Of a DNA stretch of 64,000 nucleotides, positions 1 through 10,895 are shown in pieces (position 1 is the stretch's first letter; each line of letters starts with the position of its first letter). Below the pieces are notes generated by a model, which did no database searches, was not told the origin of the DNA, and was given only the letters and a program-made list of their open reading frames with translations. A program made the position numbers and the translations under genes. This stretch comes from Roseibium aestuarii (GTDB lineage: Bacteria > Pseudomonadota > Alphaproteobacteria > Rhizobiales > Stappiaceae): the NCBI RefSeq assembly GCF_008477545.1, contig NZ_VORA01000007.1:1-64000 (forward strand), read 5' to 3'.

Positions 1-31
1 AAGGTGTGGGAGAGTAGGTCGCCGCCAGGCC
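1..31 (+). rRNA. rrf: 5S ribosomal RNA, 3' end (partial)
   Basis: The first bases match the conserved 3' part of alphaproteobacterial 5S rRNA (the GGGAGAGTAGGTCGCCGCCA stretch followed by GGCC). The rest of the gene, and presumably 16S and 23S, lies to the left of the window. An initiator tRNA follows about 45 bases downstream, which is the usual end of an alphaproteobacterial rrn operon. The exact 3' end is uncertain by a few bases. Confidence 0.85.
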
Positions 32-74
32 TGCTAAACGCAATCAATTCTCTTCAACAAATCCTCCGACATAA

Positions 75-151
<77 letters not shown>

Positions 152-160
152 ATCAAAAAT

Positions 161-188
161 ACCCGCCCAAAAGGCGGGTTTTTTGTTT
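161..188 (+). terminator. Rho-independent terminator of the rrn operon
   Basis: Stem ACCCGCC (161-167) pairs with GGCGGGT (173-179) around a short CAAAA loop and is followed by a T-run (179-184). It sits ten bases after the tRNA-fMet CCA end. Confidence 0.9.
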
Positions 189-189
189 G

Positions 190-531
190 GTAACGGGATC
201 CAGCCGAGATCCTCACGCCGGCCCCCTCAAGGAGGGCAAAGCCCGACGCAGAAGGGCAAAAATGACAAATCCTGCGACACAAACCAAAATCCATATAGAA
301 GAATACCATCAGCCTCGCCAAAAGCGGGGCTGTCTTGCGTTTCTGGGAAGTAAAAGAGGAAGCGGGTCGGAGCGTTGCGGTATGGGGTGTGCTCTGGTGT
401 GCGTCCGTGTCCTGCGCAGGACTTGTGTGCTTGTCCGGATGCGATAGGCTGAGTGTCCCGCCCTGGCCTGATGCCAGAACCCCTTTCCATGAGGCGCCTT
501 GCGCGAGACGAGTTTGCCCGGACACACAAGC
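190..531. other. Intergenic region without a convincing gene
   Basis: Several overlapping reading frames exist here on both strands, but none has a good ribosome-binding site or a recognisable product. A second hairpin, CAGCCTCGC (310-318) with GCGGGGCTG (324-332) around CAAAA, contains one T:G pair and may be a backup terminator or part of the leader for the next gene; its T-run is weak. Confidence 0.5.
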
Positions 532-2325
532 ATGAGCACGACGGATGCGGCTGAGGCAGGCGGTGTGCTGATGTGCCTGGACCGGAGGCTGCTGGGCGCG
601 ACCCGAAAGCTCGCAGCAAAGATGGCAGCAGCGACGACAGGGGCCCACCCAGGCGCTGCACCGCCGGTGGGTTGGGATGTTGTCCATACAAGGCCTTCGC
701 GGTTGCGGCGGATTCTGCTGCGAGCCGAAAGGTCTGGTCAATCTGTCAGTCTTTTGCTTGGCGTCTCTGATGAGCAGATCAGGCTCGGTGAAGATGCTGC
801 AGAGGCGAGTGCCGGGGCTGCTGAGTGCGGCGTATCCTGTTTGCGCCTGCCGCAGCTTCTGCTGGTCTTGCCCGTTTCTGAGCGGGCAGTCGCCGATAGT
901 GGGGCGGGCCTCGGCGCGTTCTTCAAGGGAATCGTTGCATCGGTCGTCGATGAACCGTTCAGCCTTGCTGAGCAAGCCGATGCGCAGCGGTGGGAGACCC
1001 TGTTCGACAGGTTGAAGAGGTGGGGCCGCAGTCTGCGCGTTAGCATCGATTTTTCTGAGCCGGACAAGGGGCTCGATCCCACCACGTTGTCCGACCTCTC
1101 CGGCCTCTCCGACCTTCCAACTCTCTCCGGTCAGGCACTTGCCCGGATCATGGTCCGCCACGGCCGTGCCATCTCGCCCTATGACGGGGCAGTACTGGAG
1201 GCGCATGAGACGCTGGACATCGCCTGTCTGCTGGAAGCAGCCTACCGGCGCAATGACCGCAAGAGCTTCGTCTTCGGGGCCAAATACTGGAACCATCGTT
1301 CCATTGCCGCCAATTTTGCGGGCCCTCGCGGCGCGGCGGTGTTTTGCGACACCCTGGAGCAGGCGGTTTCCGGGGCAGAGGCGTCAGATGGGCAGGTGCT
1401 TGTCTGGGCCAGCCAGGCGACGGCGGCGGTCGCGGCGACCTGCGATGCGGTCGGTGTCCCGCTTCTGCGTATCGAGGACGGCTTCATCCGCTCTGTCGGG
1501 CTGGGTGCCGGGCTTGCGCCCGGCGCTTCACTCGCCGTGGACCGGAGGGGGATCTACTACGATCCCTCCGCTCGCTGCGACCTGGAGCGTCTGCTCCAGT
1601 CGGCACGGGTCACGGAAGAGGACAGGGCGAGAGGGGCGGCCCTGAGGCAGCAATTGGTCGCGAGCCGGGTGACGAAATACAATCAGGGACGCCGGCAGGC
1701 CTATCGCTTTCCTGAGGGCCGGGAGATCGTTCTCGTTCCGGGGCAGGTTGCCGATGACGCGGCCATCCGCAAGTCGCGCTCGGCGACGATTGCCTGTGCC
1801 ACCACCCCCAACGTCAATCTCGATCTGCTGCGGGCTGCGCGCGCCAAGGCGCCGGATGCCTTCATCGTCTTCAAGCCCCATCCGGATGTGGAAAGTCGCC
1901 TGCGCAAGGGCAAGCTCTCCGCTCGGAAGCTCTCGGGGCTGGCGGATTTTGTCGCCCGTGATGCGGATATCCTCTCTCTCATCGAGGCCTGCGACCGGGT
2001 GGAGACCTTCTCGTCTCTGGCTGGGTTCGAGGCGCTGATCCGGGGGCGGCCGGTCACCGTGCACGGGACGCCATTCTATGCGGGTTGGGGGCTGACGACG
2101 GACCTGACACCGACGCCCGAGCGCACGAGGGTCCGGTCGGTGGATGAGCTGCTCTTTCTTGCACTTGTCGTCTACACGCGCTGCGTCGACCCGGTCAGCC
2201 TTCTGCCGTGCAGTCCGGAGTTCCTGATTGAGCGTCTGTCGGCTCAGAGAGCCAGCTTCCGCCACAGGCTCGTTGCGCGGGCTCGGCGCGAAATCTCCTG
2301 GCTGGGGCGGAAGCTCGGGTTGTGA
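532..2325 (+). CDS. KpsC-like capsular polysaccharide biosynthesis glycosyltransferase
   Basis: The C-terminal two thirds resemble the Capsule_synth family (KpsC/LipB), the beta-Kdo transferases that build the Kdo linker of exported group 2 capsules at the inner membrane. Visible family motifs from the ATG start are RIEDGF near residue 313, FKPHPD near 447, and GFEALIRG followed by PFYAGWG at about 498-518. The product is about 597 residues with only one recognisable transferase module; classical KpsC has two. The first 200 or so residues are not recognisable and contain a small Leu/Ser/Asp repeat. The ATG at 532 was chosen; an in-frame TTG at 499 with a GAGG four bases upstream is an alternative, and a start as late as about 1150 cannot be excluded. 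gmhA follows 86 bases later on the same strand, which suggests a surface-sugar operon. Confidence 0.75.
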   Translation: MSTTDAAEAGGVLMCLDRRLLGATRKLAAKMAAATTGAHPGAAPPVGWDVVHTRPSRLRRILLRAERSGQSVSLLLGVSDEQIRLGEDAAEASAGAAECGVSCLRLPQLLLVLPVSERAVADSGAGLGAFFKGIVASVVDEPFSLAEQADAQRWETLFDRLKRWGRSLRVSIDFSEPDKGLDPTTLSDLSGLSDLPTLSGQALARIMVRHGRAISPYDGAVLEAHETLDIACLLEAAYRRNDRKSFVFGAKYWNHRSIAANFAGPRGAAVFCDTLEQAVSGAEASDGQVLVWASQATAAVAATCDAVGVPLLRIEDGFIRSVGLGAGLAPGASLAVDRRGIYYDPSARCDLERLLQSARVTEEDRARGAALRQQLVASRVTKYNQGRRQAYRFPEGREIVLVPGQVADDAAIRKSRSATIACATTPNVNLDLLRAARAKAPDAFIVFKPHPDVESRLRKGKLSARKLSGLADFVARDADILSLIEACDRVETFSSLAGFEALIRGRPVTVHGTPFYAGWGLTTDLTPTPERTRVRSVDELLFLALVVYTRCVDPVSLLPCSPEFLIERLSAQRASFRHRLVARARREISWLGRKLGL

Positions 2326-2411
2326 GCCACGGGCAGGGGGCATTTCCCGGCTTGCGTCGCGTGCCGTAACGAGATCTTCTGGGGCGAGGGACCGGGCCAG
2401 CAGGCCCGGGC

Positions 2412-3029
2412 ATGCGGGAGGGAGATTTGCACCAGGAGCTTGAGGAACGGATTGCGTCGGAGCTTCGGCAGAGACGCCGGATGGTCGAGGCGCTGGAGGC
2501 GGAGCCTGCCTTGCGCGGCAGGATGTCAGAAGTCGTGCAGGTGCTCTGCGCGGCGCTTCGGGGCGGTGGAAAGCTTCTTCTGGCGGGAAACGGGGGGAGC
2601 TCCGCCGAAGCTCAGCACATGGCCGCCGAATATGTCGGACGTTTCCTCGCGGATCGTCCCGGATTGCCCGCCATCGCCCTGACCACTGACAGCTCGATCC
2701 TGACAGCCCTGGGCAACGACTACGGCTTCGAGACGGTGTTCTCCCGGCAGGTGGAAACGCTTGGGAAACCGGGCGATGTCCTGATGGTCTATTCCACCTC
2801 GGGGCGTTCTCCGAACATCCTCAAGGCCGTTGGCCGAGCCAAGGCGCTGGGGATGACCGTGATCGGGTTCACCGGAGAGGGCGGGCAGACACTTGCCGAG
2901 GCTTGCGATCTCTGTCTCGTGGCGCCGACCCAGCATACGCCGCATATCCAGGAACTGCATCTCATGATGGGTCATATGATTTGCGGCCTGGTGGAAGCCT
3001 GTCTCTTTGCCGGAGCTGAGGAGGGCTGA
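2412..3029 (+). CDS. gmhA: Phosphoheptose isomerase (sedoheptulose 7-phosphate isomerase)
   Basis: SIS-domain protein of 205 residues, the normal GmhA length. GmhA converts D-sedoheptulose 7-phosphate to D-glycero-D-manno-heptose 7-phosphate, the first step to ADP- or GDP-heptose for LPS or capsule. The phosphosugar loop AGNGGSSAEAQH lies at residues 58-69 and the C-terminal QELHLMMGH at 180-188 carries the glutamate and histidine typical of GmhA active sites. The ATG at 2412 lacks a strong ribosome-binding site. It follows the KpsC-like gene closely, so the heptose may feed a capsule-type polymer, but LPS core synthesis is equally possible. Confidence 0.9.
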   Translation: MREGDLHQELEERIASELRQRRRMVEALEAEPALRGRMSEVVQVLCAALRGGGKLLLAGNGGSSAEAQHMAAEYVGRFLADRPGLPAIALTTDSSILTALGNDYGFETVFSRQVETLGKPGDVLMVYSTSGRSPNILKAVGRAKALGMTVIGFTGEGGQTLAEACDLCLVAPTQHTPHIQELHLMMGHMICGLVEACLFAGAEEG

Positions 3030-3156
3030 CGATTGCGGGCAGCGGGACGGGAACCCATGCAACGGCTGCAGGGCTGATATCGCAATTGCACAATTGTTCT
3101 TGTTGCGGCGCACCATTACGTTAGGTCCATCAAGAATGACCGAAGAGGGCAACACC

Positions 3157-3300
3157 ATGTTTCAGCAGCTCAAGCGCCTGCGCAGCGCCTTCCATATCCC
3201 GACCGAACAGGAGCGCGTGGCGGCCTATCTCAATCAGGCAACCGATCGCTTCGATCTGGAATACCGCATGCGTCAGGTCGACCGCGGCTCCTTCCGGTAA
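3157..3300 (+). CDS. DUF3563 family microprotein
   Basis: A 47-residue protein that starts MFQQLKRL, has a basic amphipathic N-terminus, then a segment YLNQATDRFDLEYRMRQ characteristic of the DUF3563 family of short proteobacterial proteins of unknown function. The start at 3157 was chosen because GAGG lies about eight bases upstream; an ATG at 3136 is in frame but has no such site. It is followed by a strong terminator and appears to be a single-gene transcript. Two CAATTG palindromes at 3083 and 3091 lie in its upstream region. Confidence 0.7.
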   Translation: MFQQLKRLRSAFHIPTEQERVAAYLNQATDRFDLEYRMRQVDRGSFR

Positions 3301-3364
3301 GCCGTCACACGCATCTTAAAGACCTCGCCGCAGACCTCCCGAATGGTGAGGCGCGGGTCCTCCC

Positions 3365-3403
3365 AAAGAAGCCGTTCTGGTGCGCCAGAACGGCTTCTTT
3401 GCG
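3365..3403 (+). terminator. Strong hairpin terminator after the DUF3563 gene
   Basis: A perfect 16-base-pair inverted repeat (3365-3380 with 3385-3400) around a TGCG loop, with A-rich and T-rich outer ends, so it could act in both directions. It insulates acuI from the upstream gene. Confidence 0.85.
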
Positions 3404-3528
3404 TTTGGGCCAGCGTCGGTGGTGTGCGCGTGGCAAAGTCCGACCAAAGGAGCAGGCCGTGCCTCTGGAACCTGAGCTCAAGCGCACTAGGATGTGAGCA
3501 TGGTGCCGCAAGACGTTGGGAGGATCTG

Positions 3529-4524
3529 ATGGGATTTCGCGCGGTTGTCGTCGACAAGCTGGAAGATGGCTCGACCCGGGCCCGGGTGCGGACGCTGGAG
3601 GAGGCGAGCCTCCCGGAGGGGGATGTCACCGTCCGCGTCGAATATTCGAACCTCAATTACAAGGACGGCCTGTGTCTGACCTCCGGCGGGGGGCTGGTGA
3701 AGACCTATCCTCATGTGCCGGGGATCGATTTTGCCGGAACCGTGGAGCAGTCGAGCGACCCGCGCTATCAGCCGGGTGACCGGGTCGTGCTCACCGGTTG
3801 GCGGGTGGGCGAAATCCGCTGGGGCGGCTATGCGGAAACCGCGCGGGTCATGGCCGACTGGCTGGTGAAACTGCCCGAGGGACTGAGCACTCGTGAGGCC
3901 ATGGCCATCGGGACGGCGGGCTTCACCGCCATGCTTGCGATTCAGGCGCTTGAAGACCACGGTCTCGCGCCCGGACACGGACCTGTCCTGGTCACGGGGG
4001 CTGCGGGTGGGGTGGGCTCGGTCGCAACCGCCATTCTGGCTCATCTGGGTCACGAGGTGGCGGCGGTGACCGGTCGGCCGGACACGGAAGCCTATCTGCG
4101 GGGCCTGGGGGCACGCCGCATCGTGGCGCGCGAGGAGCTGGCGGAAACCGTCAAGCGGCCGCTGGAAAGCGAGACCTGGGCGGGCTGCGTGGATGCGGTG
4201 GGGGGCGCGATGCTGGCCCGAGTGCTCGGCCAGATGAAATATGGCGCGTCGGTTGCGGCGGTCGGTCTGGCTGGCGGGGCGGGCTTGCCTGCCTCGGTGG
4301 TGCCCTTCCTTCTGCGCGGGGTCAATCTTCTGGGAATCGACAGCGTGCTGAAGCCCCATGCGGACCGGGTGCGCGCCTGGGACCGCCTCGCGCGGGACCT
4401 GCCGAAGGCGACCCTGGAAGCCATGATCCAGCCCGCAACGCTTTCCGAGCTTCCAGAGCTCGGAGCGGCCATCCTGAAAGGTCAGGTGAAGGGACGCGTG
4501 GTGGTTGACGTGCGCGCGGAATAG
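3529..4524 (+). CDS. acuI: Acrylyl-CoA reductase (NADPH), MDR family (AcuI/YhdH)
   Basis: A 331-residue zinc-free medium-chain dehydrogenase/reductase. AcuI reduces acryloyl-CoA to propionyl-CoA with NADPH, used in 3-hydroxypropionate and DMSP metabolism and to detoxify acryloyl-CoA. The N-terminal GroES-like half contains YSNLNYKDGLC, HVPGIDFAG and the Rossmann half has TGAAGGVGS from about residue 156, all characteristic of the YhdH/AcuI branch. The reading frame is open back to 3343, but the ATG at 3529 has GGGAGG at a proper distance and matches the family start. It stands alone between a terminator and a palindrome. Propionyl-CoA also leaves the ethylmalonyl-CoA pathway, whose genes lie at 50-55 kb. 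Confidence 0.88.
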   Translation: MGFRAVVVDKLEDGSTRARVRTLEEASLPEGDVTVRVEYSNLNYKDGLCLTSGGGLVKTYPHVPGIDFAGTVEQSSDPRYQPGDRVVLTGWRVGEIRWGGYAETARVMADWLVKLPEGLSTREAMAIGTAGFTAMLAIQALEDHGLAPGHGPVLVTGAAGGVGSVATAILAHLGHEVAAVTGRPDTEAYLRGLGARRIVAREELAETVKRPLESETWAGCVDAVGGAMLARVLGQMKYGASVAAVGLAGGAGLPASVVPFLLRGVNLLGIDSVLKPHADRVRAWDRLARDLPKATLEAMIQPATLSELPELGAAILKGQVKGRVVVDVRAE

Positions 4525-4544
4525 GCGCAGAGAGTGGCCCGAGA

Positions 4545-4568
4545 TAAAGGTCAAGCCATTGACCTTTA
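4545..4568. promoter_or_regulatory. Perfect inverted repeat between acuI and the hydrolase pair
   Basis: TAAAGGTCAA (4545-4554) and TTGACCTTTA (4559-4568) form a perfect ten-base dyad with a GCCA spacer. The right arm contains TTGACC, about 32 bases before the ATG at 4591, where a -35 box could lie, so an operator is plausible. No T-run follows on the plus strand, which argues against a terminator for acuI. Confidence 0.5.
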
Positions 4569-4590
4569 ACAGCTTTCGGTTGCCACCCTC

Positions 4591-5417
4591 ATGGAAGAAA
4601 CTTGCCGCAGCGGCGGTTCAGCGCTCAGCGTCCTGCATGCCTGTCCGGGCAGCCGCCGGTTGATCATCGTCGCACATCGCCAGTCCCGGCGGGAACTCCC
4701 AGATGTTCTCGCCGGACTTCTGGGAGATCTGGCCGTGGCGGGCCATGAGATCCTTCTCTTCCAGCCGGACCGGGTGCGGCCCGTGCCGCTGGCTTTGCGG
4801 TTGAAAATGCACCTGCGCAAGGCCCTGCATCTCCCCATCAAGCTGGTGGCGCCGAAATTTCCGGGCCCTCTCGATCTGGTGAGCCGCGACGCGCTGGACG
4901 TCCAGCGCAATGCCCGCGAGCTGCGGAAGGCCGTGCTTCGCATTCGTGGCGACCGGGAGGTCATTCTCTTCGGCCATTCCCGCGGGGCGCGCATCGTTTC
5001 GCGGGGCCGGCCTTTTCCCGGCGCCTGGCGGGGCTCATGGGCTTCGGCTATCCCTTTCAGAATCCGGAGAACGGCCCGCAGATCAGCCGGACGCGGCATT
5101 TGCCGAAGATGACCGTTCCTTCCGTTCTGGTGCAGGGCTGCCGGGATGTCTATGGCCCCGCCGGCGAGGTCTCCACGCGCTATGCGCTTGCCCGGACCAT
5201 GCGGCTTGTCCCGGTGGCAACCACCCATGACTTCGAAGAGCTCGAGCCTGCGGAGCTGGAGTGGGTGCGCATGTTGCTGCTCGGGCTCTTCACGCAACCT
5301 ATGCAACCCGCTGGTCCGCCGCTGGTGCAGGACTTCGTGTCCGAGGATGCCGCTCAACCCAGGCCAGCCGGGTCGCAGGCCTGGGATGATGATCGAGAGG
5401 CCCTTGACGTCGCTTGA
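4591..5417 (+). pseudogene. Alpha/beta-hydrolase paralogue, frameshifted
   Basis: The first part reads from ATG 4591 and the rest in another frame from about 5001 to 5417; together they give a protein that aligns along its length with the intact neighbour at 5489-6208. Both begin MEE-x-CRSGGS and carry the nucleophile elbow GHSRGAR with Ser at residue 130. After the elbow the first frame degenerates, while the second resumes with FGYPFQNPENGPQ, the counterpart of FGYPFQHPLNGPQ in the neighbour. The shift falls near 4999-5006, in a GCGGGGCC run, and is explained by loss of one base. The second part retains the predicted catalytic Asp (VQGCRDVYG) and His (TTHDFE). It may be a recent pseudogene, a sequencing error in a G-run, or, less likely, a programmed shift. 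Confidence 0.8.
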
Positions 5418-5488
5418 GCCACGTCGCAGAGATGGGGCTGAAATTCTGGTTCAAGTCTTTGCTTTAATAATTGTTTTGGTGATCGTTC

Positions 5489-6208
5489 ATGGAAGAGGTC
5501 TGCCGTTCGGGTGGCTCGTCGCTGGTGCGGCTTCATGGGGGCGCTGACAGCACACGGGTGCTTGTGATCGCCAGTCGCATGTCGGCGCAGGTTCTTCCCG
5601 GTTTTGTCCAAGAAGAGGTGGAGCGTCTTGCGGGTCTCGGGGTGGAGGTCCTGCAGTTTCATCCGGACGCGGTGCGCCCGGTGCCGAAACCCTTGCGTCG
5701 TGCCCGCTGGTGGCGGCGGCGGCTTCATTCGATCTTGCGGCGGATCTGCCCGTCCTATCCCGGGGTTCTGGATCTGATCAGTCCGGAGCATCAGGACGTG
5801 CGGCGCAATGCGCGCGAGCTGCGCCGGATGTGTCGTCAAATCCGGCGGGGTCGTGAGGTGGCGCTGCTTGGTCACTCGCGCGGGGCGCGGATCGCGACGC
5901 TTGTCCCGACCTTTGAGGGGCTCAAGGGTGTCGCGTGTTTCGGTTATCCGTTTCAGCACCCTCTCAACGGACCCCAATGCAGCCGCACGCGCCATCTGGC
6001 ATTCCTCAGGGTACCCTGTCTCGTGTTCCAGGGGTCACGGGACGAATACGGATGCGCAGAGGATGCGGCCTCGCGCTACCGGCTGAGCAAGCGGGTGGCG
6101 CTGGTGGGCCTGACGACAGGGCACGGTTTTGATCGGGTCTCCGGGGAGGAGCAGAAGATCGTCCGGAACCGGCTCGAGGAAATGTTGGGACTCGTCCCGA
6201 TTTCCTGA
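5489..6208 (+). CDS. Alpha/beta-hydrolase fold protein, intact tandem paralogue
   Basis: A 239-residue predicted hydrolase with no signal peptide. The likely catalytic triad is Ser130 in GHSRGAR, Asp188 in QGSRDEYG and His212 in TGHGFD. A basic, arginine-rich segment near residues 67-85 precedes a conserved QDVRRNARELRR helix shared with the broken paralogue upstream. Substrate is unknown; I do not recognise a characterised subfamily. The ATG at 5489 matches the start of the paralogue, although no clear ribosome-binding site is present. It converges on an ATP-grasp gene only 22 bases downstream. Confidence 0.75.
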   Translation: MEEVCRSGGSSLVRLHGGADSTRVLVIASRMSAQVLPGFVQEEVERLAGLGVEVLQFHPDAVRPVPKPLRRARWWRRRLHSILRRICPSYPGVLDLISPEHQDVRRNARELRRMCRQIRRGREVALLGHSRGARIATLVPTFEGLKGVACFGYPFQHPLNGPQCSRTRHLAFLRVPCLVFQGSRDEYGCAEDAASRYRLSKRVALVGLTTGHGFDRVSGEEQKIVRNRLEEMLGLVPIS

Positions 6209-6230
6209 AGTCGGATGCGAGATGTGCTCG

Positions 6231-7244
6231 TCAGGGCGACCCGAGGTCCCTCAGGATCGCGGTGAACACGCTCTCGTAGATTTCTTTCACCATGGCCGCC
6301 GCGGTTTCGTCCTGACGGTGCAGCTCTGCCAGTCCGGGGGCTCCGTTGACCTCGAGCAGATGGAAGGCAGCCTGCGGATCGCCGGGATCCGCTGCGATCA
6401 TGTCTACGGCGAAATAGCGCAGGCCCAGCACCCGGCCGGCGCTGAGGGCTGCCTCTTGCAGCGGAATGGCGATCTGGTCGAGGGGCCGGAAGCTGGCGTG
6501 CCCACCACGCGACAGGTTGGCCATGGGCAGGACGGGGACGAGCTCGCCGGCGAGGGGCACATGATCCGGGCGAAGACCGGCCGCGCTCAGGTGCCGTTCC
6601 ATGTCGGCGCGATCTGCGTCTTCGACCGCATGCAGCCGGATCAGGGTGGCCAGACTGCTCTCCCCGTCACCGGTCACGGTCGCCGGGCGGCGGATCAGGG
6701 CGCAGAGGATGCGCTCATCGAGGCACAGAAGGCGGAGGTCGTGACCCTCGACAGCCTTCTGGACCATCAGCGTCCTGTGGTGTTCGGACAGGCGGGCGAG
6801 GGCAAGGGTCAGCGCGGTCTCCGAGCCGATGCATTCCACATCCTGGCCGCCGCTGCCGGTGTTGGGCTTCACATAAACCGGAAACCCGATGCCGCGTGCG
6901 AAGGCCCTTGCCTCGTCGAAGCCTTGCCAGAGGGTGGACTGGTACTCCGGGCGGGTGCGGGAGAGATGCTGCCGATAGGCGGTGGCCAGCACGAGATGAT
7001 GGGCGGGAACGGGCAGGCCCGCATCGCTCAGGAACTCGGCCGCATAGGCCTTGTCGCGGGCCAGTTCGCAGGCCCCTTGCGGGTTCAGGTCAAAGCGGGT
7101 GCCGACGAAGGCATGGCGGCGGCCGGTCGGGCCCTCGATGATGCCGGCCTGGCCGAGGCCGCTGACAAGATGAAGCCGCAGCCCGTGGCGCGCGCAGAAC
7201 CCGCTCAGAAGCCTGGCGACGAGGGAGAGCGGCTGGTCTCTCAC
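6231..7244 (-). CDS. ATP-grasp ligase (RimK / cyanophycin-synthetase-like)
   Basis: A 337-residue protein with an ATP-grasp fold: a pre-domain up to about residue 60, then KAYAAEFLSDAGLPVP, the ATP-binding VKPNTGSGG at 125-133, VQKAVEGHDLR at 161-171, a TGDGESSL loop near 191 and the metal-binding ELEVNGAP-like end (LLEVNGAPG near 297-304). Such enzymes join a carboxylate to an amine through an acyl phosphate. It resembles the ATP-grasp domains of cyanophycin synthetase and of glutathione-synthesis GshAB fusions, but lacks the Mur-ligase half, so the substrate cannot be named. GTG start at 7244; the gene ends lolA-ward of a minus-strand operon and is 19 bases from lolA, so it may be co-transcribed with it. 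Confidence 0.72.
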   Translation of the reverse strand: MRDQPLSLVARLLSGFCARHGLRLHLVSGLGQAGIIEGPTGRRHAFVGTRFDLNPQGACELARDKAYAAEFLSDAGLPVPAHHLVLATAYRQHLSRTRPEYQSTLWQGFDEARAFARGIGFPVYVKPNTGSGGQDVECIGSETALTLALARLSEHHRTLMVQKAVEGHDLRLLCLDERILCALIRRPATVTGDGESSLATLIRLHAVEDADRADMERHLSAAGLRPDHVPLAGELVPVLPMANLSRGGHASFRPLDQIAIPLQEAALSAGRVLGLRYFAVDMIAADPGDPQAAFHLLEVNGAPGLAELHRQDETAAAMVKEIYESVFTAILRDLGSP

Positions 7245-7263
7245 GGACGTGCCGCTCCCGGGA

Positions 7264-7947
7264 TCACTGCGGACCCTTGCGGTCGTTCTCGCGGTAATCG
7301 ATCTTGAACCAGGACGGGTCCGTCGGACCGTTCTGCTTCACGTTGTAGATCGCGACGGTGGTGTCATAGCCCTGGGCGTCCTTCACGGTCCACTGCTTCA
7401 GCTCGTAGGAATTGGCGTCGAAGATCAGGGTCAGGATGCCGGAGTTGAAGGTCGTGGTGTCGGAGATCGTCACGGTGATCAGGTCCGGCTCCACGGTGAC
7501 GCCGGTCACCTTGGTGTCGCGGCGCAGATCCAGGTCGTCGGACAGGAGGAAGCGCAGGGGCGTCTGGCTCAGCGGCCAGATGTCCTGGGTGGCGAGCTTG
7601 CGGTCGCGCACCGAAACGGACTTTCCGTCGGCGATGATGTCGAGAGGGGAGGGGGCGGCGTAGTGGAACCGCACCTTGCCCGGACGCGCCATGAAGAACT
7701 TGCCTTCCGCCTGGCTGCCATCGGGGCCGAACTGGATGAAGTCCCCGTCCAGGGTCTTGATCGAGTTGAAGTACTTGTTGACGCTGCCGAGGGTCTCCGC
7801 CTCTTCCATGGTCAGGGCGACGGTCTCGGCGCGAACGGGCGCCGGCGCGCCGGTGAGGGTCAGGCCCGCGAGGGTCATGGCAAGGGCGAGGGAACCCGCC
7901 GTCCAGGTCGATTTCAGGAAGGTCATCGGCTTGGTCTTGTTCCGCAT
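7264..7947 (-). CDS. lolA: Outer-membrane lipoprotein carrier protein LolA
   Basis: About 227 residues with a signal peptide (basic start, hydrophobic core AGSLALAMTLAGLTL, cleavage after VRA) and the LolA-type beta-barrel pattern, including FYNSIKTL-like FNSIKTLDGDF near the mature start and GKFFMARPGKVRFHY. LolA ferries lipoproteins across the periplasm from the LolCDE complex to the outer membrane. The reading frame is open to 8031; the ATG at 7947 gives the best signal peptide and has a GGAGCGGAA stretch upstream, while ATGs at 7980 and 7926 are alternatives. It lies 80 bases downstream of ftsK on the same strand. Confidence 0.85.
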   Translation of the reverse strand: MRNKTKPMTFLKSTWTAGSLALAMTLAGLTLTGAPAPVRAETVALTMEEAETLGSVNKYFNSIKTLDGDFIQFGPDGSQAEGKFFMARPGKVRFHYAAPSPLDIIADGKSVSVRDRKLATQDIWPLSQTPLRFLLSDDLDLRRDTKVTGVTVEPDLITVTISDTTTFNSGILTLIFDANSYELKQWTVKDAQGYDTTVAIYNVKQNGPTDPSWFKIDYRENDRKGPQ

Positions 7948-8027
7948 GGATGCGTTCCGCTCCGGTTTGGCGCTCAACATGTCGTTCTGCCTAGGCGCTG
8001 CTTGTGGCAAAGCTTTGACGACGGCCC

Positions 8028-10891
<2,864 letters not shown>

Positions 10892-10895
<4 letters not shown>

